DNA from: Verrucomicrobiota bacterium
GTDB taxonomy: Bacteria > Verrucomicrobiota > Verrucomicrobiia > Chthoniobacterales > UBA10450
Reading direction: 5' to 3'
DNA length: 38,781 nt
Assembly: GCA_003220075.1 (NCBI GenBank)
Contig: QHRJ01000044.1
Span: forward strand, 1-38,781
Below, in pieces: positions 28,113-36,827 of this stretch; positions within the stretch are counted from its first letter, which is position 1; the number at the start of each line of letters is the position of its first letter. A program made the position numbers and the translations under genes. The notes beneath the pieces are model-generated. The model saw nothing but the letters and a program-made list of their open reading frames with translations, did no database searches and was not told where the DNA came from.

Positions 28113-28409
28113 ATGATTCGCGTTGTTCTCCCTCATCATCTCCGCACGCTCGCGCACGTTGGTGATGAAATACACGTCGATCTCAATGGTTCAGCGACGG
28201 TGCGCGCAATAATCGACGCGATTGAAGAAAAATATCCAATGCTGCGCGGCACCATCCGCGATCACGAAACCCAAAAGCGCCGGCCACTGGTGAGATTTTT
28301 TGCGTGCGGCGAAGACATCTCCCATGAACCGCCCAATACCCCCCTGCCCGATCCGATTGCAAAAGGCACCGAGCCGTTTTTCATCATGGGCGCGATCGCG
28401 GGCGGATAA
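28113..28409 (+). CDS. MoaD/ThiS-like beta-grasp protein ending in Gly-Gly
   Basis: ~98 aa, [70 protein letters not shown]...[11 protein letters not shown]. Confidence 0.8.
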   Translation: MIRVVLPHHLRTLAHVGDEIHVDLNGSATVRAIIDAIEEKYPMLRGTIRDHETQKRRPLVRFFACGEDISHEPPNTPLPDPIAKGTEPFFIMGAIAGG

Positions 28410-28420
28410 GCGGGCGAGTG

Positions 28421-28905
28421 ATGACAACCAAACTGACAAATTTCGTAGCACTATTTCTCCTCGCTGTCGTAACCGACGTTTTCTGGGGAAACATGGTTTA
28501 CGCTGACACGGTCGATCGAAACTTTTTCGCCAGCGGAATTCATTCACATCGGCAAAACGATTATTGCAAACGTGGCGTGACCGATGAGGATCCTTATGCC
28601 GGCCTGTATTCTTTTTATGCTTCTTATGCTTCTATCAGCCTGGCTTTATCCGGAGAAGAAGTCGCCGGGATTTTTTCTCAGCGTGGGCGGCGTGTCTTCT
28701 CATCATCATTGCGCTGTTGATTACTCTTCTGGTTGAAGTCCCGATCGATAATCAAATTAAGATGTGGACTGCCGAAACCATACCGTCAGATTGGGGAGCA
28801 ATACGCGGGCGCTGGCAATGTTTCCACACCGCCCGAACCTTCGTGTCTCTGGCGAGCTTCGGTAGCTTGGCCATTGCGATCATATTTCCGAAATCGAAAA
28901 ACTAA
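28421..28905 (+). pseudogene. DUF1772-like small membrane protein with two frameshifts and one nonsense codon
   Basis: Three frames joined give MTTKLTNFVALFLLAVVTDVFWG-TWFTLTRSIETFSPAEFIHIGKTIIANVA-(TGA)-PMRILMPACILFMLLMLLSAWLYPEKKSPGFFLSVGGVS-LIIIALLITLLVEVPIDNQIKMWTAETIPSDWGAIRGRWQCFHTARTFVSLASFGSLAIAIIFPKSKN. Confidence 0.85.
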
Positions 28906-28923
28906 ACTAAGGAAGGACAAGAA

Positions 28924-29349
28924 ATGAAGTTCATGATTCTGGTTAAAGCGGACAAGAATTCAGAAGCCGGGCGTATGCCGGGCGAGAAGCTTCTCACGGA
29001 GATGGGAAAGTACAACGAAGAGTTGGCCAAAGCCGGGATCATGCTCGCGGCTGAGGGACTTCACCCGACCTCAAAGGGTGCACGTATCAAGTTCTCTGGC
29101 GGCGAGCATACGGTGACAAATGGGCCGTTCCCCGAATCGAAAGATCTGATCGCAGGCTTCTGGATCTGGCAGGTGAAGTCGAAAGATGAAGCGATTGAGT
29201 GGGTCAAGCGCGCACCGTTCGGCGATGGCGTCGAAATCGAAATTCGCCAGGTGCATGAGGCGGAGGATTTCGGCGAAGCGTTTACTCCCGAACTCAGAGA
29301 GCAGGAAGAACGGGTGTCCGCGCAAATGGCCGCAAACACAAGTCGCTAG
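28924..29349 (+). CDS. YciI/DGPF family protein
   Basis: MKFMILVKADKNSEAG...GLHPTSKGARIKFSGGEHTVTNGPFPESKDLIAGFWIWQVKSKDEAIEWVKRAP; strong RBS AGGAAGGA. Confidence 0.9.
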   Translation: MKFMILVKADKNSEAGRMPGEKLLTEMGKYNEELAKAGIMLAAEGLHPTSKGARIKFSGGEHTVTNGPFPESKDLIAGFWIWQVKSKDEAIEWVKRAPFGDGVEIEIRQVHEAEDFGEAFTPELREQEERVSAQMAANTSR

Positions 29350-29360
29350 GAGAATTCATC

Positions 29361-29666
29361 ATGTGTCGAAACATCAAAACACTTCATAACTTCGGACCGC
29401 CGGCGACAGAGGAAGAGATCCGGGCATCTTCCCTTCAGTTCGTCCGAAAACTGAGCGGATTTACCAAACCCTCGATAGCAAATGAGGACGCTTTCAACCG
29501 TGCGGTCGAGAAGGTGACATTGGCCGCGCAAGCGTTGCTCGATTCATTGGTGACCAATGCGGCACCACGCAATCGAGAAACAGAGGCGGTCAAAGCCCGC
29601 GCACGATCAGCAAAACGTTTTGGCGCTGCTCCGGTTGCCATGATAGCCGGCCACAACCACAACTAA
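29361..29666 (+). CDS. DUF2277 family protein
   Basis: MCRNIKTLHNFGPPATEEEIRASSLQFVRKLSGFTKPS...F, characteristic N-terminus. Confidence 0.85.
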   Translation: MCRNIKTLHNFGPPATEEEIRASSLQFVRKLSGFTKPSIANEDAFNRAVEKVTLAAQALLDSLVTNAAPRNRETEAVKARARSAKRFGAAPVAMIAGHNHN

Positions 29667-29670
29667 GAAA

Positions 29671-30084
29671 ATGTCCGCGCCTTTTACTGGCGGATGCGCC
29701 TGCGGCGCGATTCGCTACGAAGTCACCGCCAAGCCGATTACGATGTTCAACTGCCACTGTCGCGATTGCCAGCGCACAACCGGGGGTGCGTTTACGCCTG
29801 TTGTCTATGTGCCGGCGAAGGCATTCAAAATCAGGAAGGGTTCACCGCGCTACTATTCCACGCCGAGTGAGATGGTTGGTCATAACAAGCGCGGGTTTTG
29901 CCCCGAGTGCGGTTCACGGCTTTTCGGTGGGGAGACTGAACGCGGCCAAGGCATTACCGCTTCCAGCTTGGACGATCCCAGCTTGTTCAAACCGAAAGTG
30001 AATATGTGGATTTCCGACGCGCAGCCTTGGGACCACATGGATCCGAACTTGCCGAAGTTTGAGAAGTATCCGCCACAACGGTGA
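29671..30084 (+). CDS. GFA/CENP-V zinc-binding family protein
   Basis: TGGCACGAIRYEVTAKPITMFNCHCRDCQRTTGGAFTPVVYV...GFCPECGSRLF. Confidence 0.92.
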   Translation: MSAPFTGGCACGAIRYEVTAKPITMFNCHCRDCQRTTGGAFTPVVYVPAKAFKIRKGSPRYYSTPSEMVGHNKRGFCPECGSRLFGGETERGQGITASSLDDPSLFKPKVNMWISDAQPWDHMDPNLPKFEKYPPQR

Positions 30085-30506
30085 GCAAATCCTTCGAAAG
30101 CTCGCGCGCCCCCGAACCGGTCGGCGCATTTCCACATGCCAAGCGTGTCGGCAACTTGCTTTTCCTTTCCGGAATCGGACCGCGCGTGCGCGGCAGCAAA
30201 GAAATTCCCGGGGTCACACTGGACGCCGCCGGCAACATTCAAAGTTACGACATCGAAAAACAATGCCGGGCTGTCTTTGAAAACGTGCGGCTCGTTCTCG
30301 AAGATGCGGGCGCGAGTTGGAACGACATTGTCGATGTCACCGTCTTCCTCACCAACATGAAGAAGGATTTCCCAATCTACAATCGGCTCTATGCCGAACA
30401 TTTCGCTGGCGACGGCAAACCAAATCCAACCCGCACCACGATTGAAATTACGGCGCTGCCGACGCCAATCGCGATCGAGTTGAAAGTGATCGCCGCGGTA
30501 GCGTGA
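30081..30506 (+). CDS. RidA family protein, 2-aminomuconate deaminase-like
   Basis: GAFPHAKRVGNLLFLSGIGPR...IEKQCRAVFENVRLVLEDAGASWNDIVDVTVFLTNMKKDFPIYNRLYAEHF...PTRTTIEITALPTPIAIELKVIA. Confidence 0.85.
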   Translation: MSKSFESSRAPEPVGAFPHAKRVGNLLFLSGIGPRVRGSKEIPGVTLDAAGNIQSYDIEKQCRAVFENVRLVLEDAGASWNDIVDVTVFLTNMKKDFPIYNRLYAEHFAGDGKPNPTRTTIEITALPTPIAIELKVIAAVA

Positions 30507-30510
30507 CTTC

Positions 30511-30636
30511 GGGGAGCGCAGGATGGCAGCCTGCTGCTCTCCGCAGCTTGCCGAGACGTCCGTTGCTCTGGGTTCGCTGCGCGAAAATGTTGGCGGCAAA
30601 CTGCCGGCAACTGCAGGCTAGCAGCCTGCGCTCCCC
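30511..30636. repeat. REPIN: two REP units in inverted orientation
   Basis: Perfect outer arms GGGGAGCGCAGG (30511-30522) and CCTGCGCTCCCC (30625-30636), each followed by a GCAGG...CCTGC palindrome. Confidence 0.85.
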
Positions 30637-30686
30637 AGAGTAAAATGTGCTCATTGCTTGGCGCCATACTGTGAAGGTGGCCAAGG

Positions 30687-31187
30687 TTGCTTCTAATGAG
30701 CAGCATGCCGTTTCACATCATCGCAACCGATCACACCGGCATTACGGTTTCGAATCTCGAGCGCTCTCTCGCTTTCTGGCGCGATGTTCTGGGGTTCGAG
30801 CTTTCGCATTGCGCACATCATACCGGTGAGCTCGCCAGCGAAGTCACGGGGGTTGCGGGAGCTGAAATTGCACTCGCCGTGCTGAAAGGCTACGGACACA
30901 AAATCGAGTTGCTTGAATATCTCGCACCCAAAGACCGAAAACGGATCGATGTCAGGCCGTGCGACGTTGGATCGGTGCACGTCGCGTTCACGGTCGAGAA
31001 TCTTGACGATGTCTTGAATGCAATCGCCTCCTCCGGCTGGCGCACCGCCGGTAAACCGCAAACTCTCTGTTCGGGTCCGAACGCGGGAAAACGTGTGATC
31101 TATGTTCGTGATCCCGACGGAATCACTATCGAATTCATGCAGCCGCCAGACTCTAAAAATGAGGTCGGCATAGCCGAGTTGACTTAA
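30687..31187 (+). CDS. VOC/glyoxalase family protein
   Basis: TDHTGITVSNLERSLAFWRDVLGFEL...VHVAFTVENLDDVLNAI...VIYVRDPDGITIEFMQP. Confidence 0.9.
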   Translation: MLLMSSMPFHIIATDHTGITVSNLERSLAFWRDVLGFELSHCAHHTGELASEVTGVAGAEIALAVLKGYGHKIELLEYLAPKDRKRIDVRPCDVGSVHVAFTVENLDDVLNAIASSGWRTAGKPQTLCSGPNAGKRVIYVRDPDGITIEFMQPPDSKNEVGIAELT

Positions 31188-31215
31188 CATCGCCCGACGA
31201 ACCCGTTTCGACCAG

Positions 31216-31231
31216 GCTCAGGGCCCTGAGC
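31216..31231. repeat. 16-bp perfect palindrome GCTCAGGGCCCTGAGC
   Basis: Read directly, followed by CTTGCGCAAG; resembles widespread CTCAGGGCCCTGAGCTTG-type intergenic repeats. Confidence 0.6.
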
Positions 31232-31288
31232 TTGCGCAAGGGCCGATCTACCTTTGACGTGGACGTGTGCTGGATGGAGCATCGGACA

Positions 31289-32554
31289 ATGACTTTTTCC
31301 TGCGACGAAGAATTTGCGCAGCAACTCGATGCTGAGGACCCGCTGCGCTCTTTCCGTGACCGTTTTCATTTACCTCTCGGGAACAACGGTGAGCCGTTGA
31401 TCTATTTCGCGGGCAATTCGCTCGGCTTAATGCCGAAGTCCGCAAGAACAATCGTGGAACAGGAATTGGATGACTGGGCAAAACTGGGTGTCGACGCACA
31501 TCTCGCCGGGAAAACGCCGTGGTACTCGTACCACGAAACTCTAGGTGAACCGATTGCTCGCGTTGTCGGTGCGCAGCCAAACGAAGTAATCTGCATGAAC
31601 AGCCTCACGGTGAACTTGCACCTGATGATGGCCACTTTCTATCGCCCCACCAAATCACGTTTCAAGATTCTGATGGAGGAGCCGGCGTTTCCTTCCGACA
31701 CATATGCGATCAAAACGCAGATAACTCATCATGGACTTAGTGCAAAGGAGGCGCTGATCCTAGTGCGGCCGCGCAGTGGCGAGTTTACCGTGCGAACCGA
31801 AGAGATTCTCGATCTAATTGAGAGGCACGCCGATGAGCTCGCGGTCGTATTAATCGGCGGGGTAAATTTTTTCACCGGTCAGTGGTTCGATATTCCAACC
31901 ATTACGGCCGCGGCGCAGAAGCGTGGCATTACAGCTGGTGTTGATCTTGCCCACGCCATCGGCAACGTGCCGCTAATGTTGCACGATTGGAATGTCGATT
32001 TCGCGGTCTGGTGTTCCTACAAATATCTCAACGCCGGTCCCGGTGCGGTCGCAGGTGCCTTTGTGCATGAGCGACATGCCACCAACATCAACTTGCCGCG
32101 TCTGGCTGGTTGGTTCGGCAACGATCCGAATACACGTTTTCGCTTGCACCTCGAGCCGGAATTCATCCCAGTTGCCTCAGCCGATGGATGGCAAATCAGT
32201 AATCCACCTATTCTGTCGATGGCGCCCCTGCGCGCTTCGCTTGCCATCTTCGAGCAAGCTGGCGGAATGGAATCGCTTCGAAAAAGATCGATTAAGCTGA
32301 CGAGCTATCTCCAATTCTTGTTAGAAGATCGAGGCGCAGGAAAACGTTTTAACATAATTACCCCCCGAGAAGCTAACGAACGCGGTTGTCAGTTATCGAT
32401 CCAGGCGCAGGAACATCCCAAAGAACTATTCGAGAAACTCGAAGCCGCCGGCGTGAAATGCGATTTCCGCGAACCGAACGTGATTCGGGCCGCGCCGACA
32501 CCGCTTTATAATACCTTTCATGAAGTGTGGCGTTTCGCCAACATTCTGCGCTGA
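31289..32554 (+). CDS. kynU: Kynureninase
   Basis: LIYFAGNSLGLMPKSARTIVEQELDDWAKLGVDAHL, MNSLTVNLHLMMATFYRPT, GVDLAHAIGNVPLMLHDWNVDFAVWCSYKYLNAGPGAVAGAFVHERH (PLP Lys), HEVWRF. Start could also be 31274. Confidence 0.95.
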   Translation: MTFSCDEEFAQQLDAEDPLRSFRDRFHLPLGNNGEPLIYFAGNSLGLMPKSARTIVEQELDDWAKLGVDAHLAGKTPWYSYHETLGEPIARVVGAQPNEVICMNSLTVNLHLMMATFYRPTKSRFKILMEEPAFPSDTYAIKTQITHHGLSAKEALILVRPRSGEFTVRTEEILDLIERHADELAVVLIGGVNFFTGQWFDIPTITAAAQKRGITAGVDLAHAIGNVPLMLHDWNVDFAVWCSYKYLNAGPGAVAGAFVHERHATNINLPRLAGWFGNDPNTRFRLHLEPEFIPVASADGWQISNPPILSMAPLRASLAIFEQAGGMESLRKRSIKLTSYLQFLLEDRGAGKRFNIITPREANERGCQLSIQAQEHPKELFEKLEAAGVKCDFREPNVIRAAPTPLYNTFHEVWRFANILR

Positions 32555-32731
32555 CGATTAAAACACTTCAGCAGGGCTATGGACGAAAGACGATAGCCTG
32601 GTCAACTCCAAGACTGTGGCGCGATCCGTTAATGAAGGTGGCTGCTCGCAGCGCTGATGTTGCGAGAAGGCCGCCGAAGGTCTGAAAACATTGCTCGTTG
32701 AGCCGTGCCTATATAGCTGGCATGATTCGAA

Positions 32732-33715
32732 ATGACGCGAGCGGCACGATTCTCCTATTTTTTCCTCGTCGCGGTAATCGTGCTGGCGGCGGCCACCCAT
32801 CTAGCGACTCCACTCATAACAGTTCTCTTTTCCTATTTTGCGTTGCGCAAACTTTATTTCGGCAAACGGAAGTGGCTGTCCCTCATCCTATTCTTCGTTG
32901 TCGTCGCGGCCACGCTTTATGGCCTGGGGTTTCTTATCCGGCAGGCCTTCATTGCCTTTCCCAAGATAGCATCGGAATCGATCCCGCCGTTTATTGCGTA
33001 TGCGCAAAGTCACGGGATCGAACTCCCGTTTTCAGACCTGGATAGCTTAATCGCGGCCATCCTTGACGTCGTGAAAAATGAATTCTTATTTGTTGGCAAT
33101 TTCGCGCGCGCAGCCAGCACGCAACTTGTCTTCGTTTTAATAGGAATCGCAGTCGCGGTTAGCTTGTTTTTGAATCCAGGAATCGAGAAATTTTCCAATA
33201 AGCCGAAAAGTCGGAACCTTTTTACCGCGATGACAGATGAGATCAAAATCCGTTTCCAATTATTTTACCAAAGTTTTGAAACAGTCATGGGCGCTCAAAT
33301 CCGGATTTCGGCGATAAACACGCTCTTGACGGCGATATTTGTGCTCGTTGTCTCCCTTAAGTACGGGACTTTCGTGGTCGGTTTGACCTTTCTCTGCGGA
33401 CTGTTGCCCATCGTGGGAAACCTGATCAGCAACGCGATCATCGTCGGCATCGCCGTTACCATGTCGCCGCGGCTGGCTATTGTTGCTCTCATCTTCCTGG
33501 TTGCAGTTCATAAGCTGGAATATTTCCTGAACAGCAAAATCATCGGCGATCGGATCAAAAATCCCGTCTGGCTCACTTTGCTCGCGCTGATCGTTGGCGA
33601 GCGATTCATGGGGATACCGGGAATGATCCTGGCACCAGTCGTTCTGAACTACATCAAAGTTGAAGCGTCTCAGTTGCCACCGCCTGATGCCGTTCCCGTA
33701 AACGAGCGCGACTAA
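32732..33715 (+). CDS. AI-2E family transporter-like membrane protein
   Basis: Multi-TM; LTFLCGLLPIVGNLISNAIIVGIAVTMSPRLAIVALIFLVAVHKLEYFLNSKIIGDRIKNPVWLTLLALIVGERFMGIPGMILAPVVLNYIK. Confidence 0.9.
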   Translation: MTRAARFSYFFLVAVIVLAAATHLATPLITVLFSYFALRKLYFGKRKWLSLILFFVVVAATLYGLGFLIRQAFIAFPKIASESIPPFIAYAQSHGIELPFSDLDSLIAAILDVVKNEFLFVGNFARAASTQLVFVLIGIAVAVSLFLNPGIEKFSNKPKSRNLFTAMTDEIKIRFQLFYQSFETVMGAQIRISAINTLLTAIFVLVVSLKYGTFVVGLTFLCGLLPIVGNLISNAIIVGIAVTMSPRLAIVALIFLVAVHKLEYFLNSKIIGDRIKNPVWLTLLALIVGERFMGIPGMILAPVVLNYIKVEASQLPPPDAVPVNERD

Positions 33716-33815
33716 TGTGCGGACTCCTCTTGTGCATTCGGACCTCCTTGTAAGGCGATTTCCACAAGCTCAACGTCATTGGTACCGCGCCAGCGCCGCA
33801 GCATGAAAAATCAGA

Positions 33816-35435
33816 TTAGTAGGGTTTGAAGGCCATCGACTCTTCCGGTTCGAACTGCCAGAACGATCGCCCTGCGTAATAATGGATGAGTCGCTTGTTC
33901 TCGATCGGTCCCATGTCCCGCGCCCAGATGACGGGAGCGGCATCAATATCCGCCGGATTATAAATCCATTCGTCATGTGCAGTGTCCGCCTCGCGATAGC
34001 GAACAAAGATCACATGGCGGCCAGGTCGGCTTGCCAGTAATGCCTGTTCCGCGCTTCCCTTGTTCGCGTTCTTTGTCTGGACCTGACCTCTGGTCCGGTG
34101 CGTCGCAATTGCCCGAGCTTCTGATGCAACCATCGCTATCAGCACCGAAACCGCCATCGCACGCACCAAAAAATGTCCTAAGTCACGCCCATTATGCGTC
34201 CATTGCCGGAGGTATCGCATCGACTGCGCGGCGAGTATCAACAGCGCGGCCGCAAATGGTGCTGCATAATGCGGATACCACCACACCTCAATCACAGATG
34301 CGGCCCCGATCACTACCATCAGAATTGCAAGAAATCGCATTCTCCGAGAATGCCATAGAAGAGGCGCGAATGCCGCGACCGGCGGCAGCCAGATCAGGTT
34401 GCCGTAATAATGTCGGAGCAGAGCGAGCCAGTCCAGCGGGCGATCTACCAACAGACGCAAGCTCCGCGCGCGGTCGTAGGTTTCGCGATTCCGAGATTCA
34501 AGATCGAAGTGCCGAAGAGTTCGCGGGGCGGTGGAAATCGGCATGAACGAAAAGGGCGGCACGATCTCATATTGCTCGTAATACTCCCGGTAGGGCAGGC
34601 GCAGGGGATGCCCGGTGACGCGGTAATTGTCATAAGCAAACCAGGAGGCGCCCGCTACGCCGATGAGCGCGATCGGTAACCAGACGTGCGCAGAGCGATC
34701 TGCCATGCCCAGCGTAATGAGTGCCGGAATGAGAAGCACCGATCCCTCGAACGGCCGCGCCAGGACGACGATCACGGCTCCCACTGCAAAGAGCCACGCG
34801 TAGCGCCATCGCTTCGCTCGAATGATGCGAATCCATGCGCCGATAACCAACGCACCCCCTATGGCGGTTACAGCACCTCCCCAGTAGCTATTCATCCAGT
34901 AGCTGAAAAGACACAGGTCCAGCCCAATGAAAGCCCCGAAAAGCGCCCACCCTGGCGGCAGCCACCCTTGGAGCGCCCAGCAAAGAGTCGCCGCCAGCAA
35001 ACCCGCGCTCAGCCAGACTCCAAACCAGGGATGCCCGAAAATCACCTGCCCCACCGCCATCGCGAGTCCCTGCGCAGGCGGGAACCGGGAGGCGTAGGTA
35101 GGCTGCTGAAGGATGTAAGTACTTTCAAAGAACTGCCAAAGCGGGTGCAGCGAATTGGTTAAGCGACCATACGCGAAAGTACCGGCCTGAAGAAGGTAAC
35201 TAAACTCATCGTAAATGGATGGCTTAGGGATCGGCCAGACTGGAAGAAGTGCCGCCCGCACCACCAGAACTAGCACGCCCAATCCGACCCAACTTAACGT
35301 TCGGCGGCGCGCCAGGCAGGAAAGACCGCGTTCAAACTTTCGCGGCAAGTCGTGCAACCGAGCGGGCATGATTTTCGCAATGGCTGCGAAAATTCCGACC
35401 AGTACGATGCAATAGATCAGTTCGTGGCTATTCAT
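33816..35435 (-). CDS. GT39/ArnT-like integral membrane glycosyltransferase-type protein
   Basis: ~539 aa polytopic; PKPSIYDEFSYLLQAGTFAYGRLTNSLHPLWQFFESTYILQQPTYASRFPPAQGLAMAVGQ. Confidence 0.7.
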   Translation of the reverse strand: MNSHELIYCIVLVGIFAAIAKIMPARLHDLPRKFERGLSCLARRRTLSWVGLGVLVLVVRAALLPVWPIPKPSIYDEFSYLLQAGTFAYGRLTNSLHPLWQFFESTYILQQPTYASRFPPAQGLAMAVGQVIFGHPWFGVWLSAGLLAATLCWALQGWLPPGWALFGAFIGLDLCLFSYWMNSYWGGAVTAIGGALVIGAWIRIIRAKRWRYAWLFAVGAVIVVLARPFEGSVLLIPALITLGMADRSAHVWLPIALIGVAGASWFAYDNYRVTGHPLRLPYREYYEQYEIVPPFSFMPISTAPRTLRHFDLESRNRETYDRARSLRLLVDRPLDWLALLRHYYGNLIWLPPVAAFAPLLWHSRRMRFLAILMVVIGAASVIEVWWYPHYAAPFAAALLILAAQSMRYLRQWTHNGRDLGHFLVRAMAVSVLIAMVASEARAIATHRTRGQVQTKNANKGSAEQALLASRPGRHVIFVRYREADTAHDEWIYNPADIDAAPVIWARDMGPIENKRLIHYYAGRSFWQFEPEESMAFKPY

Positions 35436-35570
35436 GTCACGAAAATGTTCTAGTCATGATGAGCGATGCTGATTGACGACCAGCTTTCGCGCGCTGAATG
35501 GGCACGCGTCGCGATTCGCAAATGATTTTAATGATTGGATACCGTAATCTAATCTTTCTGAAGAGAACAA

Positions 35571-36749
35571 ATGGAGTTCGAAACCCAGACTGCGGCGATT
35601 GAAACATCAGTGGTTATTCCCTGCCTCAATGAGGAGGATACTTTGGGAAGTTGCATTGAGAAAGCTTGGCAAGCTTTGCGAGAACACAATATCGCCGGCG
35701 AAATAATTGTGGCAGACAATGGCAGTACCGATTCATCCCGAACTATCGCGGAGAATCAGGGGGCGCGCATAGTAATGGTGAAAGAGCCGGGCTATGGCAG
35801 CGCATTGATGGGAGGAATTGCGGCTGCAAAGGGTCGATTCGTCATCATAGGGGATGCCGATGCCAGCTACGATTTCCTTGAGATCCCGAAGATCGTTAAA
35901 AAATTGCGAGAAGGGTTCGACCTGGTTCAGGGGTGCAGACTTCCGGCCGGGGGTGGTTCCATTCAACCGGGTGCGATGCCATTCTTGCATCGCTGGATTG
36001 GCAACCCGCTTTTTTCTTTTCTCGTCCGACGATGGTTCAATGCCCCAATTAACGACGTCTACTGTGGGTTGCGCGGTTTTAGCAAAGCCATGTACCAACG
36101 CCTCGATCAGCGTTGCACTGGGATGGAATTCGCCACCGAGATGATCATCAAAGCCAGTCTACACGGCGAAAAAATCGTAGAGGTTCCGATTACTCTGTAT
36201 CCCGATGGGCGTCGATCGCACACGCCCCATTTAAAAACGTTTCGAGACGGATGGCGCACGTTCCGTTACTTTCTTATGTGCAGTCCCCGCTGGCTCTTTT
36301 TGGTTCCCAGTGGCGTTTTCATCGCCTTTGGCCTGCTTGGTTATCTTGTAGCCATGCCGGGGCTGAGCATCGGGCGTAGCACCTTCGACGCTCACACGCT
36401 CTTGTTCGCCAGTCTGGCTATTTTGTGCGGGTATCAGTGCATTCTCTTCGCCATCTTCGCGAAGACATTTGCCGTCACCGAGGGATTCCTGCCGCCAGAC
36501 CGGCATTTAGAACGCTTCTTCGAGGTAGTGAATCTGGAAAAGGGACTCGTCGTAGCGGCACTGGCGCTGCTCGCCGGTGGCGGTCTGCTGCTAGCTGCCA
36601 TCCGACAATGGTGGCTGACTGGTTTCGGCCATTTGGATTACGCATATACCATGCGATTCGTCGTGCCTGGAGCGACCCTCGTCGCCTTGGGGTTTCAAAC
36701 CGTTTTCTCCAGCTTTTTCGTCAGCATTCTTGGGATGCGCCGAAAATAA
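35571..36749 (+). CDS. GT2 family glycosyltransferase (polyprenol-phosphate sugar synthase-like)
   Basis: TSVVIPCLNEEDTLGSCIEKA...EIIVADNGSTDSSRTIAENQGARIVMV...GDADASYDF...DVYCGLRGFSK; C-terminal TM segments. Confidence 0.9.
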   Translation: MEFETQTAAIETSVVIPCLNEEDTLGSCIEKAWQALREHNIAGEIIVADNGSTDSSRTIAENQGARIVMVKEPGYGSALMGGIAAAKGRFVIIGDADASYDFLEIPKIVKKLREGFDLVQGCRLPAGGGSIQPGAMPFLHRWIGNPLFSFLVRRWFNAPINDVYCGLRGFSKAMYQRLDQRCTGMEFATEMIIKASLHGEKIVEVPITLYPDGRRSHTPHLKTFRDGWRTFRYFLMCSPRWLFLVPSGVFIAFGLLGYLVAMPGLSIGRSTFDAHTLLFASLAILCGYQCILFAIFAKTFAVTEGFLPPDRHLERFFEVVNLEKGLVVAALALLAGGGLLLAAIRQWWLTGFGHLDYAYTMRFVVPGATLVALGFQTVFSSFFVSILGMRRK

Positions 36750-36827
36750 CTGTACTTCGGACAAGGCGAAGTTGCACCAGCGCGATCTCAGACAATTCCC
36801 GTTTCCGCTCTGCCAACGAAATAAATT

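Noticed and set aside
28717-28905. 62-aa ORF as an independent small membrane protein
   Set aside because: It is the C-terminal third of the frameshifted DUF1772-like gene.
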